DNA from: Sphaerochaeta halotolerans
GTDB lineage: Bacteria > Spirochaetota > Spirochaetia > Sphaerochaetales > Sphaerochaetaceae
Assembly: GCF_003429665.1 (NCBI RefSeq)
Contig: NZ_QUWK01000011.1
Coordinates: 1 to 64,000, forward strand
Length of the DNA: 64,000 nt
Reading direction: 5' to 3'
Shown: one piece after another, positions 27,538 through 36,725 of the stretch
Numbering within the stretch: the stretch's first letter is position 1
Layout of the letters: each line of letters begins with the position of its first letter
Program-made: the position numbers and the translations under genes
Notes under the pieces: generated by a model
Told to the model about the DNA's origin: nothing
What the model saw: only the letters and a program-made list of their open reading frames with translations
Database searches by the model: none

Positions 27538-29399
27538 ACAAGCCAAACTCCAAAATGCTTACATTCGATTGGCCAACCTTGAAACGTCTTTTCACCTACA
27601 TCTTTGTACCATACAAGCTACGCTTTCTCGTTGTCTTGGTCTGTATCCTTGTCAGTGCTCTTGCATCAGTTGCGGGATCATTATTCCTGCGAATCTTGAT
27701 CGATACCTATATCGTACCGATGGCACAAAACCCTGAAACCGCCTCCTTTGCCCCGCTGATACAGGCACTTCTGGTGATGGCAGCGATTTATGCTGCAGGT
27801 GTCATTGCAACATTTATGTACAACCGTTTGATGATCACCATAGCCCAAGGAACCTTGAAAACTCTTCGTGATGGAATGTTCATCCATATGCAGAAGCTTT
27901 CAATCAAGTTCTTCGACACCAAATCCCACGGGGATCTGATGAGTCTGTATACCAACGATACTGATACACTCAGGCAGATGGTAAGTCAATCAATCCCGAA
28001 CTTCGTCAACTCAATCATCACGGTATTGGCTATCTTCTTTGCCATGCTTTTTACTAGCTGGCAACTGACACTGGTTGTCCTATTCTCACTTGCGATAATG
28101 CTGAAAATCTCCTCTTTTGTTGCAGGAAAAAGTGGCGCACACTTTGTTGAGCAACAGAAGTCAATCGGAAAAACCAACGGCTATATAGAAGAGATGATCA
28201 ATGGACAGAAGATCATCAAGGTCTTCACCTATGAGCAGAAAGCCAAAGAACGCTTTGATGTATTGAATGAAGAAATGAACAACCATGCATTCAATGCAAA
28301 CCGGTTTGCCAACATACTCATGCCGATTATGGGCAACATCAGTTACATCCAGTACGTCCTGGTCGCAATTGTTGGAGGAATATTGGCAATTAATGGCATA
28401 GGGGCATTAACCCTGGGAATCATCGCTGCCTTCCTTCAGTTAAGCAGGACGATCAACATGCCAATCAACCAGATGGCGAACCAACTGAATGCCGTCGTGA
28501 TGGCACTGGCAGGAACCAAACGTATCTTCGCCTTGCTTGATGAGGAACCGGAAGGAGACGAGGGATTCATCACCTTGGTCAATCTCTCAGAGACAGGGGA
28601 AGAGACACCTGAGAGAAATGAACGGTGGGCTTGGAAAGATCCCCGTACAGGAACACTCACTGAGTTGAAAGGTCAGGTCTCCCTCACCGGTGTAGACTTT
28701 GGGTACACCGAAGAGACCTTGGTGCTCAAGAACATTACCATTCACGCAGAACCTGGGCAGAAAATCGCCTTGGTCGGTGCTACCGGTGCTGGCAAGACCA
28801 CCATCACTAATCTGATCAATCGCTTCTACGATATTGCTGATGGTAAGATTCGCTACGATGGAATCAATATCAACAAGATATGCAAGGCTGATCTACGACG
28901 CTCACTGGGTGTAGTACTGCAGGATGTTCATCTCTTCAGTGGAACGGTCATGGATAACATCCGCTATGGCAATCTGGAAGCAGGCGATGAAGAGGTGATC
29001 AAGGCAGCAAAATTGGCCAATGCCGACTCCTTCATTGCACACCTTCCCCAAGGGTATCAAACGCAACTCAGCGGCGATGGTTCCACGCTCTCGCAGGGAC
29101 AGCGACAGCTCATCTCCATTGCACGTGCCATTGTGGCCGACCCCCCTGTCCTCGTGCTTGATGAAGCAACCAGCAGCATCGATACCCATACAGAGGAAGT
29201 GGTTCAGAAAGGGATGGACGCCCTCATGGAAGGCAGAACGGTATTTGTTATCGCCCACCGGCTCTCGACCATTCACAACGCCGATGTCATCATGGTGTTG
29301 CAAATGGGAGAAATCATTGAGAGGGGAACCCATGCAGAGCTCATGGCTCTTGGGGGTCAGTACTACCGTCTCTATACTGGTGTTTTTGAACTGGAGTAG
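27534..29399 (+). CDS. ABC exporter half-transporter, catalytic partner
   Basis: 621-aa exporter half with a six-TM domain (to about residue 330) and a full ATPase: GATGAGKTT, LVLDEATSS with catalytic Glu, and FVIAHRLST with the switch His. The signature is LSQGQRQ. An insertion of ~40 residues lies between the TM and ATPase domains, as in the larger member of heterodimers. Its 3' end overlaps the convergent EamA gene by 28 bases. Confidence 0.92.
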   Translation: MNKPNSKMLTFDWPTLKRLFTYIFVPYKLRFLVVLVCILVSALASVAGSLFLRILIDTYIVPMAQNPETASFAPLIQALLVMAAIYAAGVIATFMYNRLMITIAQGTLKTLRDGMFIHMQKLSIKFFDTKSHGDLMSLYTNDTDTLRQMVSQSIPNFVNSIITVLAIFFAMLFTSWQLTLVVLFSLAIMLKISSFVAGKSGAHFVEQQKSIGKTNGYIEEMINGQKIIKVFTYEQKAKERFDVLNEEMNNHAFNANRFANILMPIMGNISYIQYVLVAIVGGILAINGIGALTLGIIAAFLQLSRTINMPINQMANQLNAVVMALAGTKRIFALLDEEPEGDEGFITLVNLSETGEETPERNERWAWKDPRTGTLTELKGQVSLTGVDFGYTEETLVLKNITIHAEPGQKIALVGATGAGKTTITNLINRFYDIADGKIRYDGININKICKADLRRSLGVVLQDVHLFSGTVMDNIRYGNLEAGDEEVIKAAKLANADSFIAHLPQGYQTQLSGDGSTLSQGQRQLISIARAIVADPPVLVLDEATSSIDTHTEEVVQKGMDALMEGRTVFVIAHRLSTIHNADVIMVLQMGEIIERGTHAELMALGGQYYRLYTGVFELE

Positions 29400-30316
29400 G
29401 CCACCAAGACAATACCTGCAACTACCAAGGGAAGTGCCAAAAGATATTGCAAACGGAAAATCGACTCTCCTAAGAACAATGCAGAAAGAAATGTTCCTGC
29501 TACAGGTATAAGGAAATAGAATACCGTGATGGAACTCACTTTGTTGTGTTGAAGCAACATTGTCCATATGGAGAATGTAATTGCACTCAGCGAAGCCATA
29601 TACAACAACAAGACATATCCTGCAAGCGTACTGGTGGGAAAGGATGCTCCCTGTGTCAATGCCAGTGCGAGCAAGATGAGACCACCAAGGAAGAGTTGCA
29701 TGCTGGTAAGTAGTACCGAATCTATCCTCCTGCTTACCCGTTTGCTGTACAGTGCCCCTGCACTGGTGAGAAAGGCAGCAATTACCACGAATCCCTCTCC
29801 TTTTAAGGAGAAAGTAATCCCCAGATTGGGCTCAAAGTTCACCATGACCACCGATAAGAACCCTAGTAAGATACCTAAGCCCTTCCTCTTATTGATGTGG
29901 TCATTTGCATATACCCAGTGTGCAAGCAATGCACTGAAAAATACTGAAGAGGAGCTCAGAATCGAACTCTTGGCACCGGTGGTATAGGAGACTCCAATGT
30001 AGAAAAAGATAGAATAAATGGCAGTCTGTAACAATCCAAGCATGAGAATCTGAACCCAAGACTTGCCCTCCAATGTCCTGAAGCGTTGTTTCTCTCCTTG
30101 TTGGAAAAATCTGAAGAGCAGTACGAGTAGTCCGGCAAACGTGAACCGAAGACCTGCAAATGCCACCTTTGCAGCAGTATCATCAGGACCAACCAGGAAC
30201 AATTCATACCCCAACTTTATTGAAGGATAGGCACTACCCCATAGGATTGCGCAGAGACTGGCAAGCAGGGAAGCGATCAAGGGACGGCTCAAGGGTGACG
30301 GTTTCAATGGTTGCAT
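29372..30316 (-). CDS. EamA/DMT family permease
   Basis: Inner-membrane metabolite transporter of 314 aa with ten hydrophobic segments in two EamA repeats. The first repeat begins ASLCAILWGSAYPSIKLGYE (near 17-36). Family members export amino acids, sugars or purines; the substrate cannot be assigned. The ribosome site is GGAG. The start overlaps the end of the HAD gene by 13 bases, so both are in one transcript. Confidence 0.88.
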   Translation of the reverse strand: MQPLKPSPLSRPLIASLLASLCAILWGSAYPSIKLGYELFLVGPDDTAAKVAFAGLRFTFAGLLVLLFRFFQQGEKQRFRTLEGKSWVQILMLGLLQTAIYSIFFYIGVSYTTGAKSSILSSSSVFFSALLAHWVYANDHINKRKGLGILLGFLSVVMVNFEPNLGITFSLKGEGFVVIAAFLTSAGALYSKRVSRRIDSVLLTSMQLFLGGLILLALALTQGASFPTSTLAGYVLLLYMASLSAITFSIWTMLLQHNKVSSITVFYFLIPVAGTFLSALFLGESIFRLQYLLALPLVVAGIVLVAYSSSKTPV

Positions 30317-31035
30317 GGGGGAAGCTCCTTACAAAAAATCGCCAATTCCTGTAGGGAACCAGTACGGTAGCTGGCAGTTGATTTATTGGTACTGTTTATC
30401 AAGCAATCAGTAACCAGATACACCTCCATACCCAAGGTCTGGGCAACCATATCTTCTTCAACATCGTTGCCGACCATAAGACAAGAAGAAGCTTCCTTTC
30501 CAATCTGCTGTAGTATCTGACGGTAGTATCCGAGATTTGGCTTGGCATGGTGAAAATCTTCATAGGTGGTCACCAAAGAGAATTGAGACGAATCCAGGCT
30601 TGCCCAATCAATGCGTGCTTTGGTTCCCTGCCAAGGAAAGAGCGGAGTGGTGGCCAGTACGACGGTGTACCCTTTCTCCTTCACCTCATGCACAATCTCC
30701 CTTGCCAATGGGGAGGGAGTTGCATGACGCTTCAAGAAACCAAACTCATGTTCATAGAATGAAGCAAAGCGTTCATTGAATTCTTCTGCATCGATTCCAC
30801 TGACCTCTTCGAAGACCAGGTCGAATCGTTCCTTGTTTGTTAAGGTTCCATCATTCTGGACCATGGCGGTAATACCGCTCTGCAATGCAATGGCAAGCAT
30901 CTCAGATGCATAGCCAAGGTCCTGTCCCTTTCTCACAAAACGAGAGAAGTAGTCTTGGATGAATTGATCTTGATCAAGCGGCAACAAGGTGCCATCAAGG
31001 TCAAAGAGTATTGTATTGATAGGTTGTTGTGTCAT
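30304..31035 (-). CDS. HAD family hydrolase (phosphoglycolate-phosphatase-like)
   Basis: 243-aa HAD hydrolase. Motif I is FDLDGTLLPLD at residues 11-21, motif II is LATT near 130, and motif IV is VGNDVEEDMV near 195. An alpha-helical C1 cap lies between. Substrate unknown. No ribosome site precedes the ATG, and a near-consensus promoter lies only 9 bases upstream, so the mRNA is likely leaderless or nearly so. Confidence 0.87.
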   Translation of the reverse strand: MTQQPINTILFDLDGTLLPLDQDQFIQDYFSRFVRKGQDLGYASEMLAIALQSGITAMVQNDGTLTNKERFDLVFEEVSGIDAEEFNERFASFYEHEFGFLKRHATPSPLAREIVHEVKEKGYTVVLATTPLFPWQGTKARIDWASLDSSQFSLVTTYEDFHHAKPNLGYYRQILQQIGKEASSCLMVGNDVEEDMVAQTLGMEVYLVTDCLINSTNKSTASYRTGSLQELAIFCKELPPCNH

Positions 31036-31044
31036 TGTTCGCAG

Positions 31045-31073
31045 ATGATACGCTCTTTACAGGAAGGCGTCAA
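31045..31073 (-). promoter_or_regulatory. Promoter almost abutting the HAD start codon
   Basis: Minus-strand -35 TTGACG (31068-31073), 17-bp spacer, -10 TATCAT (31045-31050). The ATG begins 9 bases after the -10, so the predicted leader is about 0-3 nt. Confidence 0.65.
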
Positions 31074-31080
31074 TGAATAG

Positions 31081-31119
31081 AAAAACCCCCCAGGGAAAAG
31101 GAGGTTAAACCCTAGGGGG
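31081..31119 (-). terminator. Strong terminator of the putative small RNA
   Basis: Ten-bp stem CCCCCTAGGG/CCCTGGGGGG (one G-T wobble) with a 14-base loop and TTTTT on the minus strand. Confidence 0.9.
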
Positions 31120-31200
31120 AACAAAAGGAGGTTAGAAAAAATCCGATTTCGTTGCTAACCGACCCAACGGGTGCAGAAGCATGTCGTTCTCTTTCTGAAA
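31081..31200 (-). ncRNA. Putative ~120-nt small RNA with two anti-Shine-Dalgarno motifs
   Basis: A free-standing minus-strand unit: promoter at 31207-31233 and a strong terminator at 31081-31119. Inside, the 12-mer TAACCTCCTTTT occurs twice (31123-31134 and 31096-31107), the second copy filling the terminator loop. It matches the 3' end of 16S rRNA (CCUCCUUU) and so can pair with ribosome-binding sites. A small hairpin ACCC/GGGT and a CGTTG/CAACG pairing lie in the 5' half. A 16-codon frame (31182-31132) is present as an alternative reading. No known RNA family was recognised. Confidence 0.6.
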
Positions 31201-31206
31201 CAGACA

Positions 31207-31233
31207 ATAGTACATAACTAATATTTTAATCAA
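31207..31233 (-). promoter_or_regulatory. Promoter of the putative small RNA with UP-like A-tracts
   Basis: Minus-strand -10 TACTAT (31207-31212) with TTGATT (31228-31233) 15 bp upstream; a shifted -35 TCTTGA gives 17 bp. Upstream (31234-31270) are runs of A spaced roughly one helical turn apart, as in UP elements of stable RNA genes. The rest of the gap to 31439 is AT-rich and shows nothing else clear. Confidence 0.5.
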
Positions 31234-31439
31234 GAGGGTTTTTAAAGTTTTTACATTTTTTTAATTTTCCTTTTGATTACTGGATAGTAAGTTATGCTAC
31301 TAGCTTTCAATCTTTCTAAAAATTATCCAAGGTTTGAAAAAATCCTTTACATACTGTCTTTAAAATGTATCGAATGACGCACGTACAGATTGTAAGCTTG
31401 GAAAAGCAAAGCCTTACTCTCCTGGTACAAGTTTCTTGC

Positions 31440-32777
31440 CTAGTCGAAGTTGAAGTTCTTCATCGACAGTGGTTGGCGGGTATTCTCCAGCACATCTCTC
31501 CATAAAGAGCCTTCCAGATCCACATGATTGCGGCTGGAGACTGCCAAGCTGATTGGTAAGTGAATAAAGCGGTTGTGAAGCAGCCCAATCAAGGCTTGGG
31601 TCTTTCCTGCCATTGCAGCATGAACGGCATGAGCACCAAGACGAGCACAGTAAATCGAATCATAGGAATCGGCAGAAGCACTGCGGATGATATAGGAAGG
31701 ATCAATGTACTTAACATTGGTCTCAATACCCTCTTTCTTGAAATACTCGATGATCTTTTCCTTGAGAAATACTCCGATATCATGGTACTTCACATTCCCT
31801 GATGCATCCTTTTCTCCAGTTTCAGGAACCAAATCCTGCCCTGCTCCCTCACTGACCAGAATGACCGCATGGCCACGGTCCAGCACTCTTCTCCTGAGAT
31901 GCTCAAGCAATCCATTAGGACCATCCAGGTCAAACGGATTCTCGGGAATCAGACAAAAGTTCACATCACTCTGGGCAAGGGCAGTCTGGGCGGCAATGAA
32001 CCCTGATTCACGCCCCATCACTTTTACAAGGCCTATACCATGGACGGAGTTCTTCGCTTCCACATGGGCACTACGGACCACAGGTACAGCCATCTGCACT
32101 GCAGTATCCACCCCGAATGAGCTCTGGATGAACGAGAGATCATTGTCGATGGTCTTTGGGATTCCAATGATTGAAATCTTCAATCCCCGCTTCTTGACCT
32201 CTTCATAGATTTCCCATGCACCTCTGAGCGTCCCATCCCCTCCAACAGTGACAAGAATATTGATATTCAGTCGCTCAAGGGAGTCAACTATCTCTTCAAC
32301 CTGCTTGCCCCCACCACGAGCGGAACCAAGGATTGTACCACCTTTCTCCTGGATGTCATCAACAACATCCGGGTCGAGGGGCATCAAAGGCCAGGGGCTG
32401 TTCTCGAGCAGACCCTGATAGCCAAACCGAATACCACTGATCCTCCGGACCCCGTAGCGGTACCAAAAACAACGTACCACAGCCCTGATTACATTATTCA
32501 AGCCTGGGCAGATTCCGCCGCAGGTAGCGATGGCAGCATGCACATGGGCAGGATTAAAATAAATCTTTGAACGAGGACCTGCAAGTTCTACAGTCTCTTC
32601 ATGCCGTGGAACGGGATGTCCATCCTTATCAATATCCGTGTCGATGCCATACAGAATATGGTCACTATCATCCACATAATCTGCCTGCCCATCGTTCTGG
32701 GTTGAGCTCATGATAATCGGGGAGGAAATTTTCGCTACTCCCAGACTAGGTATGGAGAAATCCATTTTCTTATTCAT
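31440..32777 (-). CDS. ATP-type 6-phosphofructokinase (long, clade X-like)
   Basis: Phosphorylates fructose-6-phosphate in glycolysis, 445 aa, longer than the ~320-aa E. coli enzyme. The N-terminal ~80 residues are extra. The phosphate-donor site reads GGDGTLRGA, with Gly where PPi enzymes have Asp, favouring ATP. The catalytic block is PKTIDNDLS, and MGRESG contacts substrate. It is the last gene of an overlapping trio with a ModE-N-like regulator and an aminotransferase. Confidence 0.88.
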   Translation of the reverse strand: MNKKMDFSIPSLGVAKISSPIIMSSTQNDGQADYVDDSDHILYGIDTDIDKDGHPVPRHEETVELAGPRSKIYFNPAHVHAAIATCGGICPGLNNVIRAVVRCFWYRYGVRRISGIRFGYQGLLENSPWPLMPLDPDVVDDIQEKGGTILGSARGGGKQVEEIVDSLERLNINILVTVGGDGTLRGAWEIYEEVKKRGLKISIIGIPKTIDNDLSFIQSSFGVDTAVQMAVPVVRSAHVEAKNSVHGIGLVKVMGRESGFIAAQTALAQSDVNFCLIPENPFDLDGPNGLLEHLRRRVLDRGHAVILVSEGAGQDLVPETGEKDASGNVKYHDIGVFLKEKIIEYFKKEGIETNVKYIDPSYIIRSASADSYDSIYCARLGAHAVHAAMAGKTQALIGLLHNRFIHLPISLAVSSRNHVDLEGSLWRDVLENTRQPLSMKNFNFD

Positions 32778-33157
32778 TACACCTCGCCTCCATGTTCATC
32801 ATATTCTTCAAGCAGCAAACCCAGTTCTTTCTTGAACAGGGAAAAAGGAGAAGAAAGGCTCCCTTTGGCCTGCTTGTTGAATTGTCGATATAATGCAAGG
32901 AACTGTACAGCAAACTCCGTCAGTGTCGCACCTTCACGACTCGCTCCACCTTTTCGTCGATTGAGAACAGGAACTCCAAGACCTTTTTCCAGATGCTGGA
33001 CCATTGCAAACGCCTTGGAGTAGGAGATGCCCAAAGCAGAAGCTGCCTTGCGCAACGAGTTCTGTTGCTCAACTTGCTCGAGCAGCCACAACACCCCGAT
33101 TCCCATAAATTTATTGCCTTCCTCATCGACGAGGTAGAGCTTCGCTTTTAGTTCCAT
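32777..33157 (-). CDS. ModE N-terminal-domain-like DNA-binding protein
   Basis: 126-aa winged helix protein. The helix-turn-helix segment SLRKAASALGISYSKAFAMV (residues ~34-53) and the following RRKGGASREGATLTEFA match the DNA-binding domain of molybdate regulator ModE. The molybdate-binding TOBE domains are absent, so it cannot sense molybdate the standard way. It overlaps the aminotransferase (10 bases) and pfk (1 base). Targets are unknown; the xanthine-dehydrogenase-like genes are 3.6 kb away on the other strand. Confidence 0.75.
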   Translation of the reverse strand: MELKAKLYLVDEEGNKFMGIGVLWLLEQVEQQNSLRKAASALGISYSKAFAMVQHLEKGLGVPVLNRRKGGASREGATLTEFAVQFLALYRQFNKQAKGSLSSPFSLFKKELGLLLEEYDEHGGEV

Positions 33158-34446
33158 GCTTCTCCTGCCGCCTGGTACACAACATCTACCAGTTCAGCTA
33201 TTCTATCACATTCTACTGAACAATAGGCAAGTCTAAGCGTAACATCGGCGATATTGATGCACCCTACCTGATAGGTATCGAGTAAATGCCTGCGAAGTTG
33301 CTCGGCACTCCCCTTGCAATCAAAAGCCATGAAGTAACCACTATTGAACGGATGCGGCTTGAGCAAATCACTACCCTCGTGCTTCTTCAATGCTTCCTTG
33401 AGTGTACGGTAGCGCTTCTCCATCTCAATCTTGGCAGCTTGCTTGTCTGCCTCATAGTGCTTTCCAGAGCGCATTGCCTTGAGCAGAAGGCTCTGTCCAG
33501 GGCGGTCACAGTTGGAAACAGTACTCCTGATGATGCCCAAGGTCTTTTTGTTCAAGGCATCGTACTGTTCTTCATTCAGATTCTTGCTCCCGTAGGTGAT
33601 GAATCCAATACGGAATCCCCAGACCATCTCTTCCTTGGTAGCGGCATCACACTTGACCGCGAAAATATTGGGGTGAGCATCACAAAGGAGTGCAAACAAA
33701 CTCTGGGTAGCCGAGTCTTCCTCAAAAAAGAGGCCAAAATAGGCATCATCACTGAGCACCATCAGCTGCATACCCTCTTCTGCAAGCGAAACAAGGGTGT
33801 CTGCAATGGCCTGCATCTCTGTCTTGGTTGGAGTATACCCGGTCGGGTTGTTCGGGAAGTTGAGTAAAATACGTGCCTTTCTCTCTGGAATTGCAGCAAG
33901 TACCTCGCGCATTCCCTTCACATTGAACCCCCCTTCTGGGGTATACAGATCAAAAGTCTTGATTGAAGCGTTCGTCTGATGGGCAAAAATCAGCTCATAG
34001 TTGTCCCAAGCAAGGTTGGGAATCACCAAAGTGTCCCCTTCCTGGACAAAAAGCTGAGCCATCAGCTGCAGGCCATGAGTCAACCCGGAGGTAACAACCG
34101 GAAGGCTGAATGTCTTTCCCTGCAGGCTGGGGTTCTTGACGACCATCTGTTCTTTCCACAATGCCCTGAGGGCGGGATCTCCCCCACCGGGTGCATAGGA
34201 AAATAATTCGGAGGGTTTGAAGGCGTTCTCAGTAAACTGATGGTAAATGTCTGACAAATACATCGGTTGCCCCCCGGATGTAGCCATCCCGATAGTGGCA
34301 TTGAACCGAGTGGCTTTTTTGCCGGCTTCGGCGCTTTGGGCGACAATTCCCTTGGGGAAAAACATCCTTCGTCCTACGTCGGAGAGCATTGCGTCCACAA
34401 TAGTACCCTGCAACGTCTCATTCAGTTCTTTGGCTAGTACATGCAT
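33148..34446 (-). CDS. PLP-dependent class I/II aminotransferase
   Basis: 432-aa fold-type I enzyme. The substrate/PLP segments are NFPNNPTGYTPT near residue 215 and LSDDAYFGLFF near 250. The Schiff-base Lys lies in the CDAATKEEMVWGFRIGF block, and the RLAY Arg near the C-terminus binds the carboxylate. The ATG at 34446 follows GGAGG by 7 bases. Amino-acid specificity is not readable. The coupling with pfk through overlapping genes is unusual. Confidence 0.88.
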   Translation of the reverse strand: MHVLAKELNETLQGTIVDAMLSDVGRRMFFPKGIVAQSAEAGKKATRFNATIGMATSGGQPMYLSDIYHQFTENAFKPSELFSYAPGGGDPALRALWKEQMVVKNPSLQGKTFSLPVVTSGLTHGLQLMAQLFVQEGDTLVIPNLAWDNYELIFAHQTNASIKTFDLYTPEGGFNVKGMREVLAAIPERKARILLNFPNNPTGYTPTKTEMQAIADTLVSLAEEGMQLMVLSDDAYFGLFFEEDSATQSLFALLCDAHPNIFAVKCDAATKEEMVWGFRIGFITYGSKNLNEEQYDALNKKTLGIIRSTVSNCDRPGQSLLLKAMRSGKHYEADKQAAKIEMEKRYRTLKEALKKHEGSDLLKPHPFNSGYFMAFDCKGSAEQLRRHLLDTYQVGCINIADVTLRLAYCSVECDRIAELVDVVYQAAGEAWN

Positions 34447-34508
34447 AATCTGTCCTCCAATCATGGGTATGTATATACGTTTTCGGGAGAAATGTCACTA
34501 AAACAACC

Positions 34509-36614
34509 CTAAAAAGAGAATTCTCCTTGCATTTCTTCACGCTTCTTTGCTCCTTCCCCCAACATCGCCAGGAAGGTTTCTTCGTCCACAATGGTTATCC
34601 CAAGTTCCTGGGCTTTTTCCAGTTTACTTCCCCCCCCACTGCCGGCAAGCAGGTGGGTAGTCTTGTTTGTTACGGCACTGACAGTCCTGCCACCCCGCTT
34701 GACTACCTCATCCATGGCCTTAGAGCGGGGATTAAAGTGTTCGAAGGAACCAGTGACGCACCACACCTGACCTGAAAAGCTCTCATCCACCAAGGCATGT
34801 TCTTCTTCCCTCTCCTCCATTGCCAAGCCGAAGCTTGCCAACGCCGCGATCCGCTCCTGCATGGCAGGATTATTCAATGCATCGATGTAGAGCCTTGCAC
34901 TCTTCTCTCCGATCTGCTTGATACTGGTAAGCCTTTCCACATCCTGACGCTTGGCAACATCAAGAAGCTTTTCCATGCTGTCTAGACCTGACTCAATCAA
35001 AATCTGTGCACCCTTCTTACCCAGTTCGGGAATTCCCAAGGAGATCAACACTTGTCTGAAACTCCGTTTCTTGGATTGTTCCACCCCTTTCTCAAGCAAA
35101 AGGATCTTCTTCTCTCCAAACCCATTCAAATCACCGAGGACCTTTCGATAGTCAATCCTGTAGATATCGGGGACATCCTGCAGGACCCCTTGTTCGATTA
35201 AAACAGCGGCAGTTTCAGGACCAAAATTATCAATATCCATGCCATCCTTGGAAATAAAAAATTCGATACGACCCCGAACTTGTGCAGGACATTGGCTATT
35301 GGGACAGAAGGTATGCGCTCCCTTTTCCACCAACGCCGTGCCACAAACAGGACAGAAGGGATCCATCGTGTACACCCCCTTGGAATCCTCATTCTTCTCG
35401 ATAACCCGTTCTACCGCTGGGATAACATCCCCCCTACGGGAAATCTCCACCACATCCCCCAGTGCAAGTTCCAACATATTGATGTAATCCTGGTTGTGAA
35501 GGGTAATGCTACTGATGGTGGAGCCAGCTACCTGCACAGGCTTTACCCGTGCGACCGGGGTCACCCGTCCGGTTCTCCCTACCTGTAGATCAATGGAAAG
35601 CAAGGTTGTCTGGGCTTGAGGAGATTCAAACTTGTACGCCATAGCCCACCTCGGGTGATGAGCTGTATAGCCGAGCTGAGATCGAACATCAAGCTCATTC
35701 ACCTTGGCAACCAGACCGTCTATCTCATACCCGAGCGAAGCACGTTTACTGGTGTGTTCCTTGATATAGGAAGCAATATCTGCGTATGCACCGGCATACC
35801 CTTTTAGACCTGCTGCACCAAGCTGGCGTTTTGCCTGCTCTGCATCTTTGGTAAAGTAGGCAAAATTACTGTTGATCCTAAAACCGTAGGAGGAGAGTTT
35901 ACTGAGAATGGAGAGATGGTCCTTGAAATCTGTCTCACCCTCCCAGAATCCCTCATATACAAAGATTTGAAGAGGTACCTTGGCCACTTCACGGCTCTTG
36001 ATCCTTCTGATGGTTCCCGCAGCAAGGTTCCGTGGATTTGCATAGGGAACCTCCATCTGGGAGTTGAGCGTTTCAAACTTGTCTTTCGGAAGGTAGACCT
36101 CTCCCCTGACAGCAAGGGTCACCGGCTCATTTAAGCGCAAAGGAATGGAAGCGATAGTCTTCACATTAGCCGTTACATCATTGCCGATTGTCCCGTTTCC
36201 ACGCGTAACGGCCCGAACTAGATACCCTTCCTCGTAGTAAAGCACAATGGAAATGCCATCAATCTTCTCTTCAATCACAATCCCAAGATCCCGGGAAACC
36301 TTGGTTTCGGTCCGTTCAATCCAAGCAAGCAGCTCACTGTCAGTATATGCTTTATCAAGGCTCAGTACCGGTATGGTATGGCGGACCTCGGGGAACGTTG
36401 CATCCAGATCACTTCCAACCCGCTGGGTGGGGGAATCAGGGAAGCGCAAGGATGGATATTGATTTTCCAGATATTGCAGTCTGTCAAAAAGACGATCATA
36501 TTCTGTGTCGCTTACCAAGGGCTGATTATCGACATAGTATGCTTTCTGATAACGAGAAAGCTGTTCTATCAGGGAACGAACTTCCTCCTGGTGGGATTCA
36601 TCATAGGTATTCAT
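34509..36614 (-). CDS. ligA: NAD-dependent DNA ligase
   Basis: Joins DNA nicks using NAD, about 701 aa from the ATG at 36614. Domains in order: Ia (YxxD, NAD binding), adenylation domain with catalytic Lys in EEKIDG near residue 110, OB fold, zinc finger with CPVC and CPNSQC (near 400-420), helix-hairpin-helix repeats, and a C-terminal BRCT domain (VWCVTGSF). All expected domains are present. The ribosome site is weak. Confidence 0.96.
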   Translation of the reverse strand: MNTYDESHQEEVRSLIEQLSRYQKAYYVDNQPLVSDTEYDRLFDRLQYLENQYPSLRFPDSPTQRVGSDLDATFPEVRHTIPVLSLDKAYTDSELLAWIERTETKVSRDLGIVIEEKIDGISIVLYYEEGYLVRAVTRGNGTIGNDVTANVKTIASIPLRLNEPVTLAVRGEVYLPKDKFETLNSQMEVPYANPRNLAAGTIRRIKSREVAKVPLQIFVYEGFWEGETDFKDHLSILSKLSSYGFRINSNFAYFTKDAEQAKRQLGAAGLKGYAGAYADIASYIKEHTSKRASLGYEIDGLVAKVNELDVRSQLGYTAHHPRWAMAYKFESPQAQTTLLSIDLQVGRTGRVTPVARVKPVQVAGSTISSITLHNQDYINMLELALGDVVEISRRGDVIPAVERVIEKNEDSKGVYTMDPFCPVCGTALVEKGAHTFCPNSQCPAQVRGRIEFFISKDGMDIDNFGPETAAVLIEQGVLQDVPDIYRIDYRKVLGDLNGFGEKKILLLEKGVEQSKKRSFRQVLISLGIPELGKKGAQILIESGLDSMEKLLDVAKRQDVERLTSIKQIGEKSARLYIDALNNPAMQERIAALASFGLAMEEREEEHALVDESFSGQVWCVTGSFEHFNPRSKAMDEVVKRGGRTVSAVTNKTTHLLAGSGGGSKLEKAQELGITIVDEETFLAMLGEGAKKREEMQGEFSF

Positions 36615-36672
36615 GCATCTGATTGTACGGCTTGCACCCCTGCCTTGCAAGCAGAGTAGGCGGCTTCTCTCA

Positions 36673-36701
36673 TTGCCCTTGGAGGCGGTACATGGTATCT
36701 T
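36673..36701 (+). promoter_or_regulatory. Promoter of the xanthine-dehydrogenase-like operon
   Basis: -35 TTGCCC (36673-36678), 17-bp spacer, -10 TATCTT (36696-36701). A GAGGGG ribosome site follows before the ATG at 36726. Confidence 0.55.
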
Positions 36702-36725
36702 TCATACTCGAGAGGGGAATATCGC

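Noticed and set aside
31132-31182. A 16-codon frame inside the putative small RNA as a leader peptide
   Set aside because: The ribosome site is weak, codons are not enriched for one amino acid, and no attenuated gene follows the terminator. Kept only as an alternative.
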